A stretch of 64,000 nucleotides of DNA from Lachnospiraceae bacterium. Its GTDB lineage: Bacteria; Bacillota; Clostridia; Lachnospirales; Lachnospiraceae. The DNA lies in the NCBI GenBank assembly GCA_014804675.1, contig JAAUZH010000007.1, positions 1 through 64,000 on the forward strand, read 5' to 3'. The first letter of the stretch is position 1; each line of letters opens with the position of its first letter. Positions 1 to 8,331 of this stretch are shown here, piece by piece. Made by a program: the position numbers and the translations under genes. The notes beneath the pieces are model-generated. The model worked only from the letters and a program-made list of their open reading frames with translations. It did not search any database and had not been told where the DNA came from.

Positions 1-45
1 ATAAGTGCGTTACTCATAATCCTTTCATTTCCTTTCTTTAATATA

Positions 46-105
46 TCGCACTTTATAACAAAAATAAAGTGCGTAAGTTTTTGTTACCGGTAACTTACAC
101 ACTTT
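46..105. repeat. nested inverted repeats
   Basis: CGCACTTTAT and ATAAAGTGCG form a perfect inverted repeat around positions 47-73. The second arm can also pair downstream: AAAGTGCGTAAGTT with AACTTACACACTTT (66-105, one G-U wobble), with the perfect palindrome GTTACCGGTAAC inside. The two hairpins share a strand and exclude each other. The position is at the 3' end of the small minus-strand gene remnant ending at 104, so a terminator role is possible, though no clear U-run is seen. Confidence 0.5.
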
Positions 106-331
106 ATATTACACTCTCTGAAGCTATATTGAAATTCCGCTTCGACAGCTTTTCGTGCACCTCTTCCCGAAGCTTCATGGCTTCCACTTCTCTAGTAATC
201 CTCTCTCCCTTTCCACTGACATATAAAAACAAATCACCTGTTTTTGTAAAATAGACTGCCAGCTCCTTTGCTGTAACGTTCTTTTTTTCTAAAAGGATAT
301 AGACAATTTCAAATAGGCGATGAATCTGCAT
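104..331 (-). pseudogene. truncated HTH regulator remnant
   Basis: The first ~25 residues (MQIHRLFEIVYILLEKK, then VTAKELA) match the N-terminal winged-helix start of YafY/WYL-type regulators. After about residue 30 the sequence changes to an unrelated segment (TGDLFLYVSGKGERITREVE...) that I do not recognise, and the protein ends at about 75 residues against ~300 for the family. The recognition helix and WYL domain are missing. It looks like an internal-deletion product. An upstream ATG at 400 is open but gives an implausible N-terminus. Confidence 0.45.
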
Positions 332-406
332 GACAGCCACCGTTATTTTCAAATGTATTGTTATTATATACCTTTTAATATGACAATAACATGTCCTCAT
401 AACATT

Positions 407-533
407 TCATAAAAACCGATCCATTCCCCTGCCTTCCTCCAACCGCTTTTTATAAAGCTCCGGCTCCTTCATTCCTTCATAAGCCTTGATCCGCCTTGCA
501 TCATATATGACTCCCTGTAATTGTGACTGTATT
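407..533 (-). pseudogene. unrecognised 3' gene remnant after nifS
   Basis: Directly after the nifS stop one frame reads VIYDARRIKAYEGMK followed by EPELYKKRLEEGRG and a short end, with no start codon. The first 15 residues are identical to the start of a small open frame at 19057-19179, because the DNA there is a 45-bp near-perfect repeat. It is probably the tail of a lost gene. Function unknown. Confidence 0.35.
470..514. repeat. 45-bp dispersed repeat, copy 1
   Basis: The 45 bases here recur at 19129-19173 with a single mismatch (A/G in GCATCATA versus GCGTCATA). On the minus strand both copies encode VIYDARRIKAYEGM. The flanks are unrelated, so this is a dispersed copy, not part of a larger alignment. 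Confidence 0.75.
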
Positions 534-1715
534 TTATTTTCCAGCTTTCAGAAAATCCTCATACAGTGGGGACATGCTCCTAAGTCTTTCTACAATCTGT
601 TTTAATTCATCCACAACATAATCAATTTCTTCCCTGGTTGTTTCATCAGACAGGGTAAGCCGCAGTGAGCCATGCGCTATCTCATGGGGTAGTCCAATGG
701 CAAGCAATACATGAGATGGATCGAGGGAGCCTGATGTACAGGCTGAACCACTAGAGCCCGCAATCCCTTTTTGATCAAGCAAAATCAACAAGGATTCCCC
801 TTCAATGAATTGGAAACTGAAATTTGCATTGCCGGATAACCGTTTGGTCCTATGCCCATTTAACTTTGTATAGGGCACTTCTGCAAGAACTCTTTCAATC
901 AGATAATCCCGCAGATTGCTTTCATAGGCATGCCTTTTATCCAAAACTCCTTTTGCAATCTCAGTAGCCTTTCCAAATCCTACAATCCCCGGTGTGTTAT
1001 AGGTTCCGGCTCTCCTCCCGCGTTCCTGGGAACCGCCATGGATAAAAGAACCAATCTTTACCGAATTTCGCAGATACATGATTCCAATTCCCTTGGGACC
1101 GTTCATTTTATGGCCGCTGGCGCTTAACATATCAATATTCAGTTTATCCACGTTAATATGTTCATGCCCATATGCCTGTACTGCATCCGTATGAAAGAGG
1201 ATGTCATGTTCATGAGCTATGGCTCCAATCTCCTCAACCGGCTGTATTGTTCCAATCTCATTATTTGCAAACATAACGGATATGAGGATAGTATCCTTCC
1301 GGATTGCTGCCTTTAATTCATCAAGCTTTATCACTCCATCTTCATCTACATTGATATAACTAATTTCATATCCCAGCTTTTCCAGATATTCACATGTATG
1401 TAAAACTGCATGATGCTCAATATTTGATGTAATAATATGCTTTCCTTTTTCCCGCCTGGCAAATGCTGTAGCTTTCAGCACCCAGTTGTCCGACTCACTT
1501 CCACCTCCTGTAAAGTAGATTTCTTCCGGTTTTGCCCCAAGAAATTCAGCCACTGCTTTCCTGGCCTCTTCTATGGCTTTTTTCCCTTCCTCTGCAAATC
1601 GGTAAATACTTGACGGGTTTCCATACCATTCTTTCAAATAAGGCTGCATTGCCTCATATACTTCATCCTTCACTCTTGTGGTGGCTGCATTATCTAAATA
1701 AATGAGTTTTTTCAT
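534..1715 (-). CDS. nifS: cysteine desulfurase, NifS type
   Basis: A 393-residue PLP enzyme that converts L-cysteine to alanine and delivers persulfide sulfur for Fe-S or cofactor assembly. It starts with the family signature (YLDNAATT at 6-13). The PLP lysine is K203 in SASGHKMNGPKG, and the catalytic cysteine is C326 in SGSACTSGS, the short-loop group I (NifS/IscS) arrangement. A good ribosome site (AGGAGGAATTTGG) precedes the ATG. It is the last intact gene of the nitrogenase-like/sulfur region, just downstream of an atypical tRNA-Cys. No nifU/iscU follows. A housekeeping IscS role cannot be excluded, but the location suggests sulfur supply to the NifB-type cofactor pathway. Confidence 0.92.
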   Translation of the reverse strand: MKKLIYLDNAATTRVKDEVYEAMQPYLKEWYGNPSSIYRFAEEGKKAIEEARKAVAEFLGAKPEEIYFTGGGSESDNWVLKATAFARREKGKHIITSNIEHHAVLHTCEYLEKLGYEISYINVDEDGVIKLDELKAAIRKDTILISVMFANNEIGTIQPVEEIGAIAHEHDILFHTDAVQAYGHEHINVDKLNIDMLSASGHKMNGPKGIGIMYLRNSVKIGSFIHGGSQERGRRAGTYNTPGIVGFGKATEIAKGVLDKRHAYESNLRDYLIERVLAEVPYTKLNGHRTKRLSGNANFSFQFIEGESLLILLDQKGIAGSSGSACTSGSLDPSHVLLAIGLPHEIAHGSLRLTLSDETTREEIDYVVDELKQIVERLRSMSPLYEDFLKAGK

Positions 1716-1750
1716 CCAAATTCCTCCTTGTTCCTTTTAAAATTACAGAT

Positions 1751-1820
1751 GGTGCCAATCAGATTCGAACTGATACTCTGGGTTTTGCAGACCTTGCCTT
1801 ACCATTTTGGCTATGACACC
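1751..1820 (-). tRNA. tRNA-Cys (GCA), atypical
   Basis: The minus strand folds as a cloverleaf: acceptor GGTGTCA/TGGCACC, D-arm GCC..GGC, anticodon loop CTGCAAA (GCA = Cys) and T-arm ATCAG-TTCGAAT-CTGAT. It is unusual in two ways. The position after the acceptor stem is A, where bacterial tRNA-Cys has U73, a key identity base for cysteinyl-tRNA synthetase. The anticodon stem is weak (AGGT/ACCC, about three pairs). No CCA is encoded. It sits between leader element 1 and nifS, so it is cotranscribed with sulfur genes. It may be a decaying tRNA or a specialised Cys tRNA. Confidence 0.8.
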
Positions 1821-1822
1821 AG

Positions 1823-1873
1823 AAAATAAACCAGAAGCATACGTTTCCATATAACTTCTGGCTGTCCAGTCAG
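1823..1873 (-). promoter_or_regulatory. leader element 1 (CTGACTGGAC plus terminator hairpin)
   Basis: Minus-strand CTGACTGGACAGCCAGAAGT is followed by a loop, CTTCTGG and a U-rich run (TTTATTTT). CCAG can pair either with the upstream CTGG (4-bp hairpin, loop ACAG) or within the terminator stem CCAGAAG/CTTCTGG, so two structures compete. Very similar elements occur at 2914-2963 and 11433-11494. It lies a few bases ahead of tRNA-Cys and nifS. A cis-acting attenuator is inferred; the ligand is unknown. Confidence 0.6.
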
Positions 1874-2024
1874 CTATATAATGCCTATTGAATTACTATG
1901 ATATTGTATCAAAAAAATTTGTGTATCATAATACATTTTTTATTGCCAGTTATAACTAATTCTAACAGCAGAGCCGCCTTTTATCCGTATCCCTCTTCCT
2001 TGCTCCATTTCCCTAAATTCATTC

Positions 2025-2439
2025 CTATATGTAATAGATATCCTGAGGTATAATACGTTCCAGGAACTTTTTTGTCCGCTCTGCCTTCCTTATGGCTTCC
2101 TCCCTGGGCTTCTTTTGCACTTCTGTAAGCCCTTCCATAACATTCTGCAATGCTGTCTTATTGGAAAACAAACCATAATTTTGAAATACAAATGCCGTAC
2201 GTCTGCGCACGCTTAATATTTGTTTTTTTGTTGCATGTTTTAAATCTATTACATCATTTCCAAACTGTAATTCCCCTCCATCAGCCTTTTCTAAAAAATT
2301 AATGCATCTTAAAAACGTGGTCTTTCCTGAGCCGCTTGGTCCTAAAATAACAACCACTTCTCCATCCTCTACTTTCATGGAAACATCTTTTAATACCTCT
2401 GATTTGCCAAATTTTTTTCACATGCCGTAATTCTATCAT
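2025..2439 (-). pseudogene. amino-acid ABC transporter ATPase, frameshifted and truncated
   Basis: The ATG at 2439 follows GGAGG and begins MIELRHVKK. The frame then shifts at a run of seven A (2412-2418), after which FGKSEVLKDVSM and the Walker A motif GPSGSGKTT continue in another frame as in GlnQ/HisP-type ATPases. The protein stops after the Q-loop region (VFQNYGLF) and about 60 more residues. The LSGGQ signature, Walker B and H-loop are absent, so it cannot hydrolyse ATP. Together with the truncated binding protein upstream it represents a lost polar amino acid (possibly cystine) importer. No permease gene remains. Confidence 0.85.
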
Positions 2440-2513
2440 ATCCTGTATCCTCCAAATAGCATTCATTTCATCCTTTGGTTCATATCACCTGTGAAACTGG
2501 AATATTTTTCCCG

Positions 2514-2876
2514 TCAAATTAAATATTTTTCCGCCCTCTCATCCGTATACTCATACTGATGTGCCGCCAAATCAATTTTGCCTGAATCCAATGATAATAG
2601 AAGCTGGTCAAATGCCATTGTCTGATATTCAAATTCATATTGGGGAAGCAATTCATCAATCGCCTTTAACACATCATACTCATAGCCAACAGCATTCCCT
2701 TCCTCATCAACATAGCAATACGGATTATACATATTCCCAGAGCCTACTATAATCCTGGTCACTTCATTATCAGACTCCTCCTTTCCACCACATGCAGTGA
2801 AAACAAATGCTCCAAGGACCACTGCTGAAACTAATACAATTGTCTTTTTTATAGAACGATTCAAAAATCTTTTCAT
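2514..2876 (-). pseudogene. truncated amino-acid ABC substrate-binding lipoprotein
   Basis: Starts at the ATG with GGAGG eight bases upstream. It has a lipoprotein signal peptide with lipobox FTAC and then the N-terminal lobe of a family 3 solute-binding protein (YNPYCYVDEEGNAVGYEYDV, then DLAAHQYEYTDERAEKYL). It stops after ~120 residues against the usual ~260-280, so the second lobe is missing. Residues decoded after the stop do not continue the family. It is directly preceded by leader element 2. The ligand was probably a polar amino acid; in this setting cystine is a reasonable guess but cannot be read from the remnant. Confidence 0.8.
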
Positions 2877-2913
2877 AATAATTTCCTCCATACGATATAC
2901 TATTTTTTAATTC

Positions 2914-2963
2914 AAAAAACCAGAAGTCGATAGTGCCCTATTAACCTCTGGTCGTCCAGTCAG
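2914..2963 (-). promoter_or_regulatory. leader element 2 (CTGACTGGAC plus terminator hairpin)
   Basis: Minus-strand CTGACTGGACGACCAGAGGT then ..ATAG..CTAT.. then CTTCTGG and six U. It has the same architecture as elements 1 and 3, with CTGG/CCAG and CCAGAGG/CTTCTGG as alternative pairings. It lies between the second nifX-like gene and the transporter remnant. Confidence 0.62.
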
Positions 2964-3065
2964 CGTTTTTGTTGCTAATTTTTCCGCTTTTTCTATAAAA
3001 AAGCAGATACATTTTATGATGCTATTAATTGTAAATCCACATACTGAATAGAAACATCCTGAAAC

Positions 3066-3530
3066 TCATGCCTTATCCGTTTGAATCCCTCTAAGAGACT
3101 GATGATTATCTATTTTTTCAAGATATACTGTAATCTTTGTCAAAGCCTCTTCCACTGTACAATCCACATCAAAGCCTGTAATCGCCAGCTTTTCTAACTG
3201 CCTGGTGATTTGAAAGCCAATCTTTTTACAGATTACGCACCTGCAGTCACCTATGAGCTGCACTTTCGGAAATGTACCACCGCTGCTGCCACAGCCATTT
3301 CCGGTTCCACAGCCGCCAGATGTGCCACAGCCATTTCCACTGCCACAATCGCCATTATTTGCTGCATCTGCTTTTTCCGGCGCTTCGCCTTCCGGAAATG
3401 TATACTCTCTCTTTTCAGCCAGATGATACTCTTTCCCTTCTGCTTCGTATATGTCAAAAACATTGGCTGCGCCAAAGCTTGTGTCAATATTCACTCCATC
3501 ACTGGATGCCACTGCAATCTTATATGCCAT
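3066..3530 (-). CDS. NifX/NafY-family cofactor protein with Cys/Gly-rich insert
   Basis: 154 residues. The first ~35 residues (MAYKIAVASSDGVNIDTSFG) are the start of the dinitrogenase iron-molybdenum cofactor (NifX/NifB-C) domain, whose members bind or carry Fe-S cofactor precursors. The domain is interrupted at ~59-86 by a low-complexity loop with cysteines at 62, 68, 74 and 80 (every sixth residue) between Gly/Ser/Asn. Then GDCRCVICKKIG (C96, C98, C101) resumes the fold. Seven Cys in 40 residues suggest metal or cluster binding (inference). Good ribosome site GGGAGGAG. It is the last gene of the nitrogenase-like block, following the nifK-like gene by 68 bp. Confidence 0.8.
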   Translation of the reverse strand: MAYKIAVASSDGVNIDTSFGAANVFDIYEAEGKEYHLAEKREYTFPEGEAPEKADAANNGDCGSGNGCGTSGGCGTGNGCGSSGGTFPKVQLIGDCRCVICKKIGFQITRQLEKLAITGFDVDCTVEEALTKITVYLEKIDNHQSLRGIQTDKA

Positions 3531-3598
3531 ATAAGCGCTCCTCCCATCAAGCTTCCTGTCTGTTTTACCTCTTGCCGCTACAGTTCTTTCGCCTGTGG

Positions 3599-4897
3599 CT
3601 AATTAAATCTCTGCACCGCAACCGTATAGATATCTTCTATCAGCCTGATGCCTCCTGTATATCCCACATAAAAGTCATCGAATACTACCTTATCCTGTAC
3701 AGGCCATGCAATATTCAGATAGTTTCCTTTCAGCTTTTCCGTCAGCTCTTTTTCATAATAGCTCCCGAGAATCAATGGATAGCCGTGATAGTCATGGTTC
3801 TTGATTTCCTCATGTATCTTGTAGCTGTCCGTTTCAAATGCCACCTCTGCCTTAAGTCCATAATTTAACTTTGTAAATTCTTCTGCTATTGCATCCCTGA
3901 ATTCCCTGGGCGTATCATCTACGATAAACTGCTTTGCAGGCACCAGCCCTAAATCATTGGTCAAGAATTTGGTAATGCCAAGGGCATACTGGGCATCTGC
4001 TACTACTGAAAACTGCTTATTGATAACACGGTTTTCCAGAAAAAGGTCCGCATATCTCTCAATCAGGTAATAGTAATAATTTTCATGCTCATTGATGACT
4101 CCCTCAACCTTCTTCTCATCCACACCTGCAAATTTTCCAACCTCACGGAGAAATTTACTTGTCTCATATGCACCAATCGGCAATGTTGGATAATGAAAAT
4201 ATGGTATGCCCAGTTTCTTTTCCATCTTCTTCATATTCTTTACGGAAACCCAAGGGGAAACAAGCAGGTTAAATTCTGCTTCCGGAATCCTGTCGATATG
4301 TTCGATTCCCCTGTTGTAACCAAATATGGTGTTTGGTGTCAATCCAATTTCTTCAAGCAGTCGTTCCAGCTCTTTGATGTTCCCAAGCCAGAATAAATCC
4401 TGATAAGGAACATCTGCCCAGATATTTACCAGACCTTTCTGCTTGTTTTCTGATTTTTTTAAATACTGGTCAATAATCGCATCTATTACCTGCTCATGTC
4501 CCTTATAGTTATTTCCCTTGAAGCCTGCTGTGGAAGCATAGATGACTGGCTTATCTGCATCTGCAAATTCCGAAACAACCTCTCCGGTATCATCACCGAC
4601 AATTTCCGGAATACATCCGGTCAGCACCACGTAAAGATCCGCATCTACAACCTTGAGGGCATTGTCAATGGTGGAATGAAGCTTCTTCACACCGCCAAAT
4701 ACCACATCCTTTTCATTGATGCTGGTACACGGGAATATATTAGGAGAAAAGTATCCTGAGCTTCCTATACTGTCTGACAGCTTCTGTGCGCATCCCGGTC
4801 CGGAATGAAGGATTGGAATCGCTCTTGTAATAGCCTGCACTGTCTGCATAGCTCCAAGGGCACATTTATATCTCTGTTTATCTAATAATTTTGCCAT
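3599..4897 (-). CDS. nitrogenase-like beta subunit (NifK/component 1 family)
   Basis: 432 residues from the ATG that overlaps the upstream stop (TAATG), with GGAGG just before it; a longer open start at 4942 is less likely. It is an oxidoreductase/nitrogenase component 1 family beta-type subunit. Three P-cluster-type cysteines are in place: C12 (KCALGAM), C36 (HSGPGC) and C95 (TGCIPEIVGDD), matching NifK Cys70/95/153. INEKDVVFGG before the third Cys is typical of the family. Translational coupling to the full-length alpha-like gene makes these two the probable catalytic heterotetramer, reduced by the NifH-like protein. The substrate is not readable; a sulfur compound is suggested by the neighbours. 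Confidence 0.85.
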   Translation of the reverse strand: MAKLLDKQRYKCALGAMQTVQAITRAIPILHSGPGCAQKLSDSIGSSGYFSPNIFPCTSINEKDVVFGGVKKLHSTIDNALKVVDADLYVVLTGCIPEIVGDDTGEVVSEFADADKPVIYASTAGFKGNNYKGHEQVIDAIIDQYLKKSENKQKGLVNIWADVPYQDLFWLGNIKELERLLEEIGLTPNTIFGYNRGIEHIDRIPEAEFNLLVSPWVSVKNMKKMEKKLGIPYFHYPTLPIGAYETSKFLREVGKFAGVDEKKVEGVINEHENYYYYLIERYADLFLENRVINKQFSVVADAQYALGITKFLTNDLGLVPAKQFIVDDTPREFRDAIAEEFTKLNYGLKAEVAFETDSYKIHEEIKNHDYHGYPLILGSYYEKELTEKLKGNYLNIAWPVQDKVVFDDFYVGYTGGIRLIEDIYTVAVQRFN

Positions 4898-6357
4898 TAC
4901 TTCGCCTCCTCTAAGAATGTTCCTACGTTCTGCTGATACCACCAGTCTGTATAGGGAAGCTTTGTCCTTTTTGCAAGGTTCTTTTCAAAGCTTCTGTTCC
5001 TGATACTATCCAGGATGGCATAAGCAAACTCTAATGTATGCTGATATCCAAATATCATATATTCATCTGCTACATATACTGCTGGAGTCCCATTCTTAAT
5101 TGCCCACACCGTTGAACCGGGATGGCGGGACAGATACAAATCCGGCTGATACTTATTCAGTATATTCATTACCTCGAAATTCTGCTGGTCTGCAACGCTT
5201 GCTTCAAAATCAATCCCATTGTCCAAAAGATATTTCATGGAAGGGGGCACATCCCCGTTTTCATACTTCTTGTCATAATGCCATGCCAGCGCCCATACCA
5301 CCTCTATGCCAAGTTCGTCAAGGACTCTCGATACCTCAAATGTGTATCCCGGACCCATGCCGATTACTGCCTTTAATCCCTTTAATTCTTTCTTTACCTC
5401 TTCAATCTTAGGCATGTAGATGGCACGCTGCTCTTCTATGTATTTTTCAATCTTTTCGGTTCTATCCGTAACCCTGCCAATTTCACGGAGCCACGTCTCA
5501 AATCCAACGATACCGCACTGGTTGATGCTTCTTACATAAGGCACTCCATAGGTTTCTTCCAGCGCATTGCCAAGGTAATTCCCTAATGTTCCGCAGATAC
5601 AGGTCGTTGCCAGCGATTCCGATATATGGGAAAGCTCTTCCACTGTGGAATTACAGTACAAAAATACCGGCTCCAAATCAAAATTGGCAAACATCTCCAT
5701 AATCTCCGGCCTTGCACTCTCATAAAAATTCTTAAAATTGATTTTATTATTCTTTTCCCTTGGAGGCTGTACGATAGAAGAAAGTACGGCATGATCCGCA
5801 ATGTCAAAGCCAGTAGCCCAGATACGGGATTTAAAACCCTCACAGTGCACAGCCACGATTGGCACCTCTATCTCTTCCTTTACTTCATCTACGATACTGT
5901 CAATATCTTCCCCGATAATACCTGTAGCACAAGAACTTGTCACAAAGATTGCCTTTGGGGAATATCTTTTATTCACTTCCAGAATAATCCCCCGGAGTGC
6001 CTCTGTGGAGCCAAATATAGTGTCATTTTCGTTCATGTCCGTGCCCACATATACAGTATCATTGGTTACCCCCCGCTTTTTTGCCATAACCTTATCCAGA
6101 TAATATGCGCCTGCAGCGGCTACCGAGCATCCTGCCGGTCCATGATGAATGATTGCCACATCCCTGATTGCCGATAACTGCCCTAAAGCACAGCTGGAAA
6201 GGCATGTGCTGGACTGGGAAAAACATCTGGAGCAGCCCTTCAGCGTCCCGCATTCACTTTGACCTGCCAAATCACTTAAGGAACCAATATAGCCTGTGAT
6301 GGAACCGATACGGTTCTCTCTGGTGGCAACATTGGAATTATTTAAATTAATTGCCAT
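4897..6357 (-). CDS. nitrogenase-like alpha subunit (NifD/component 1 family)
   Basis: 486 residues, ATG after AAGAGG. Cluster cysteines are C77 (HHGPAGC, NifD Cys88) and C143 (SSCATGIIGEDI, NifD Cys154), with C52 or C56 as the first ligand. The N-terminus carries five Cys (36, 42, 45, 52, 56), more than a P-cluster needs. C255 in CICGTLGNYLGNALEETYG aligns without gaps to NifD Cys275, the cofactor Fe ligand. The position of NifD His442 (GTPAVYVADEY) is Ala430, although His440 is near. It therefore resembles nitrogenase but with altered cofactor anchoring, as in other nitrogenase-like reductases. It pairs with the beta gene just downstream. Confidence 0.85.
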   Translation of the reverse strand: MAINLNNSNVATRENRIGSITGYIGSLSDLAGQSECGTLKGCSRCFSQSSTCLSSCALGQLSAIRDVAIIHHGPAGCSVAAAGAYYLDKVMAKKRGVTNDTVYVGTDMNENDTIFGSTEALRGIILEVNKRYSPKAIFVTSSCATGIIGEDIDSIVDEVKEEIEVPIVAVHCEGFKSRIWATGFDIADHAVLSSIVQPPREKNNKINFKNFYESARPEIMEMFANFDLEPVFLYCNSTVEELSHISESLATTCICGTLGNYLGNALEETYGVPYVRSINQCGIVGFETWLREIGRVTDRTEKIEKYIEEQRAIYMPKIEEVKKELKGLKAVIGMGPGYTFEVSRVLDELGIEVVWALAWHYDKKYENGDVPPSMKYLLDNGIDFEASVADQQNFEVMNILNKYQPDLYLSRHPGSTVWAIKNGTPAVYVADEYMIFGYQHTLEFAYAILDSIRNRSFEKNLAKRTKLPYTDWWYQQNVGTFLEEAK

Positions 6358-6396
6358 AAAAATCCTCTTTTCTGTTTTCTTTGTAGTTGTTTTTCC

Positions 6397-7389
6397 TTAT
6401 TCCGCCTCATATAAATGTGTTGACAGATAACGAAGCCCTGTATCCGGGAATAATGCTACAATCTTTTTCCCTTTATTTTCCGGTTTTTTTGCAAGCAGCG
6501 TAGCAACATATAGCGCAGCTCCGGATGATACTCCCACTAGAATGCCATCCTTTCTGGCAAGCTCCCTGGCTGCCTCATATGCCTGGTCAGTATGAACTTC
6601 ATACCACTCGTCATACACTTTCCTGTCCAGATTTGCAGGAATGAATCTTTCCTCTACATTTTCAAAGGGATGAACGCCTGTAATTTCCTCCTGCTCGGGG
6701 CGTTCCGGGCTTTGGAAGGAATCTTCGGTAGGCTGGACCGCAACAATTTTAATGTCTGGATTTTTTGATTTTAAATAATTCCCTACTCCGGAAAGTGTTC
6801 CCCCTGTACCTACACAGCCAACAAAAATATCGACTCCGCCATCTGTATCCTGCCATATTTCCGGTCCTGTGGTCTTAAAATGTATATTTGGATTAGCCGT
6901 ATTTCTTGACTGGTCGGCGAACCAGATGTTTTTTTCGTCCTTAACCGCTCTTTCCAGAGCCTTTACACATTCTATAAAGTCAGGTCCATATTTTTCCATG
7001 CTTTCTGCAATTTCCGGCACTTCTGAAAGCTTCACTGTTTCGCCCCCAAAGGCATGGATTACCTGAAACCGCTCTTTTGAAACCTGATCCTGAATATAAA
7101 TCCTGAACGGATATCCTTTTGATGCCGCAATTGCCGCAAGGCCAATTCCCGTATTGCCACTGGTCAGCTCAATAATGGTATCACCCTTTTTTAATTCTCC
7201 GGATTCTTCCGCCTCCTCAATCATGGCAAGGGCAATTCTATCCTTGACACTTTGATTCGGATTAAAGTACTCCAGTTTTCCAATAACTTCTGCCTCCAGC
7301 TTCTGAGACCTTATGTAACCATTTAACTGTAATAACGGTGTCCTCCCCACCAGTTCTGCAATTGACTGATTGATATTTCCCATAATCAT
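6397..7389 (-). CDS. divergent cysteine synthase-family PLP enzyme
   Basis: About 330 residues (ATG at 7389 or 7383; both are within reach of GAAAGG). Fold-type II PLP enzyme: Schiff-base lysine K49 in QSVKDR, TSGNTG phosphate/substrate loop, GTGGT cofactor loop and GVSSGAA. Compared with the cysK at 11745-12680 of this window, the active-site lid is altered (DQVSKERFQVIHAFGGE instead of [17 protein letters not shown]), and the [13 protein letters not shown] segment is replaced by RPEQEEITGVHPFENV. It probably uses another acyl-serine or thiol substrate. It lies inside the nif-like operon, 31 bp after nifH and 39 bp before the alpha-like gene, so it may trap a thiol or sulfide released by the reductase (inference). 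Confidence 0.85.
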   Translation of the reverse strand: MIMGNINQSIAELVGRTPLLQLNGYIRSQKLEAEVIGKLEYFNPNQSVKDRIALAMIEEAEESGELKKGDTIIELTSGNTGIGLAAIAASKGYPFRIYIQDQVSKERFQVIHAFGGETVKLSEVPEIAESMEKYGPDFIECVKALERAVKDEKNIWFADQSRNTANPNIHFKTTGPEIWQDTDGGVDIFVGCVGTGGTLSGVGNYLKSKNPDIKIVAVQPTEDSFQSPERPEQEEITGVHPFENVEERFIPANLDRKVYDEWYEVHTDQAYEAARELARKDGILVGVSSGAALYVATLLAKKPENKGKKIVALFPDTGLRYLSTHLYEAE

Positions 7390-7420
7390 TTATCCTTTCT
7401 TATATACGATTGGTCAAAAT

Positions 7421-8296
<876 letters not shown>

Positions 8297-8331
8297 TTAT
8301 GCCATATCCTGCTTTGACTGACTCTAAATCA

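Noticed and set aside
1823..1873. Leader elements as canonical T-box riboswitches
   Set aside because: No stem I, specifier loop or AGGGTGGNACCGCG box is found; only a short UGGA core and a competing terminator resemble T-boxes.
3210..3868. Plus-strand open frames opposite the NifX/NifK-like genes
   Set aside because: They are the antisense image of Gly/Cys-rich minus-strand coding sequence, with no ribosome sites.
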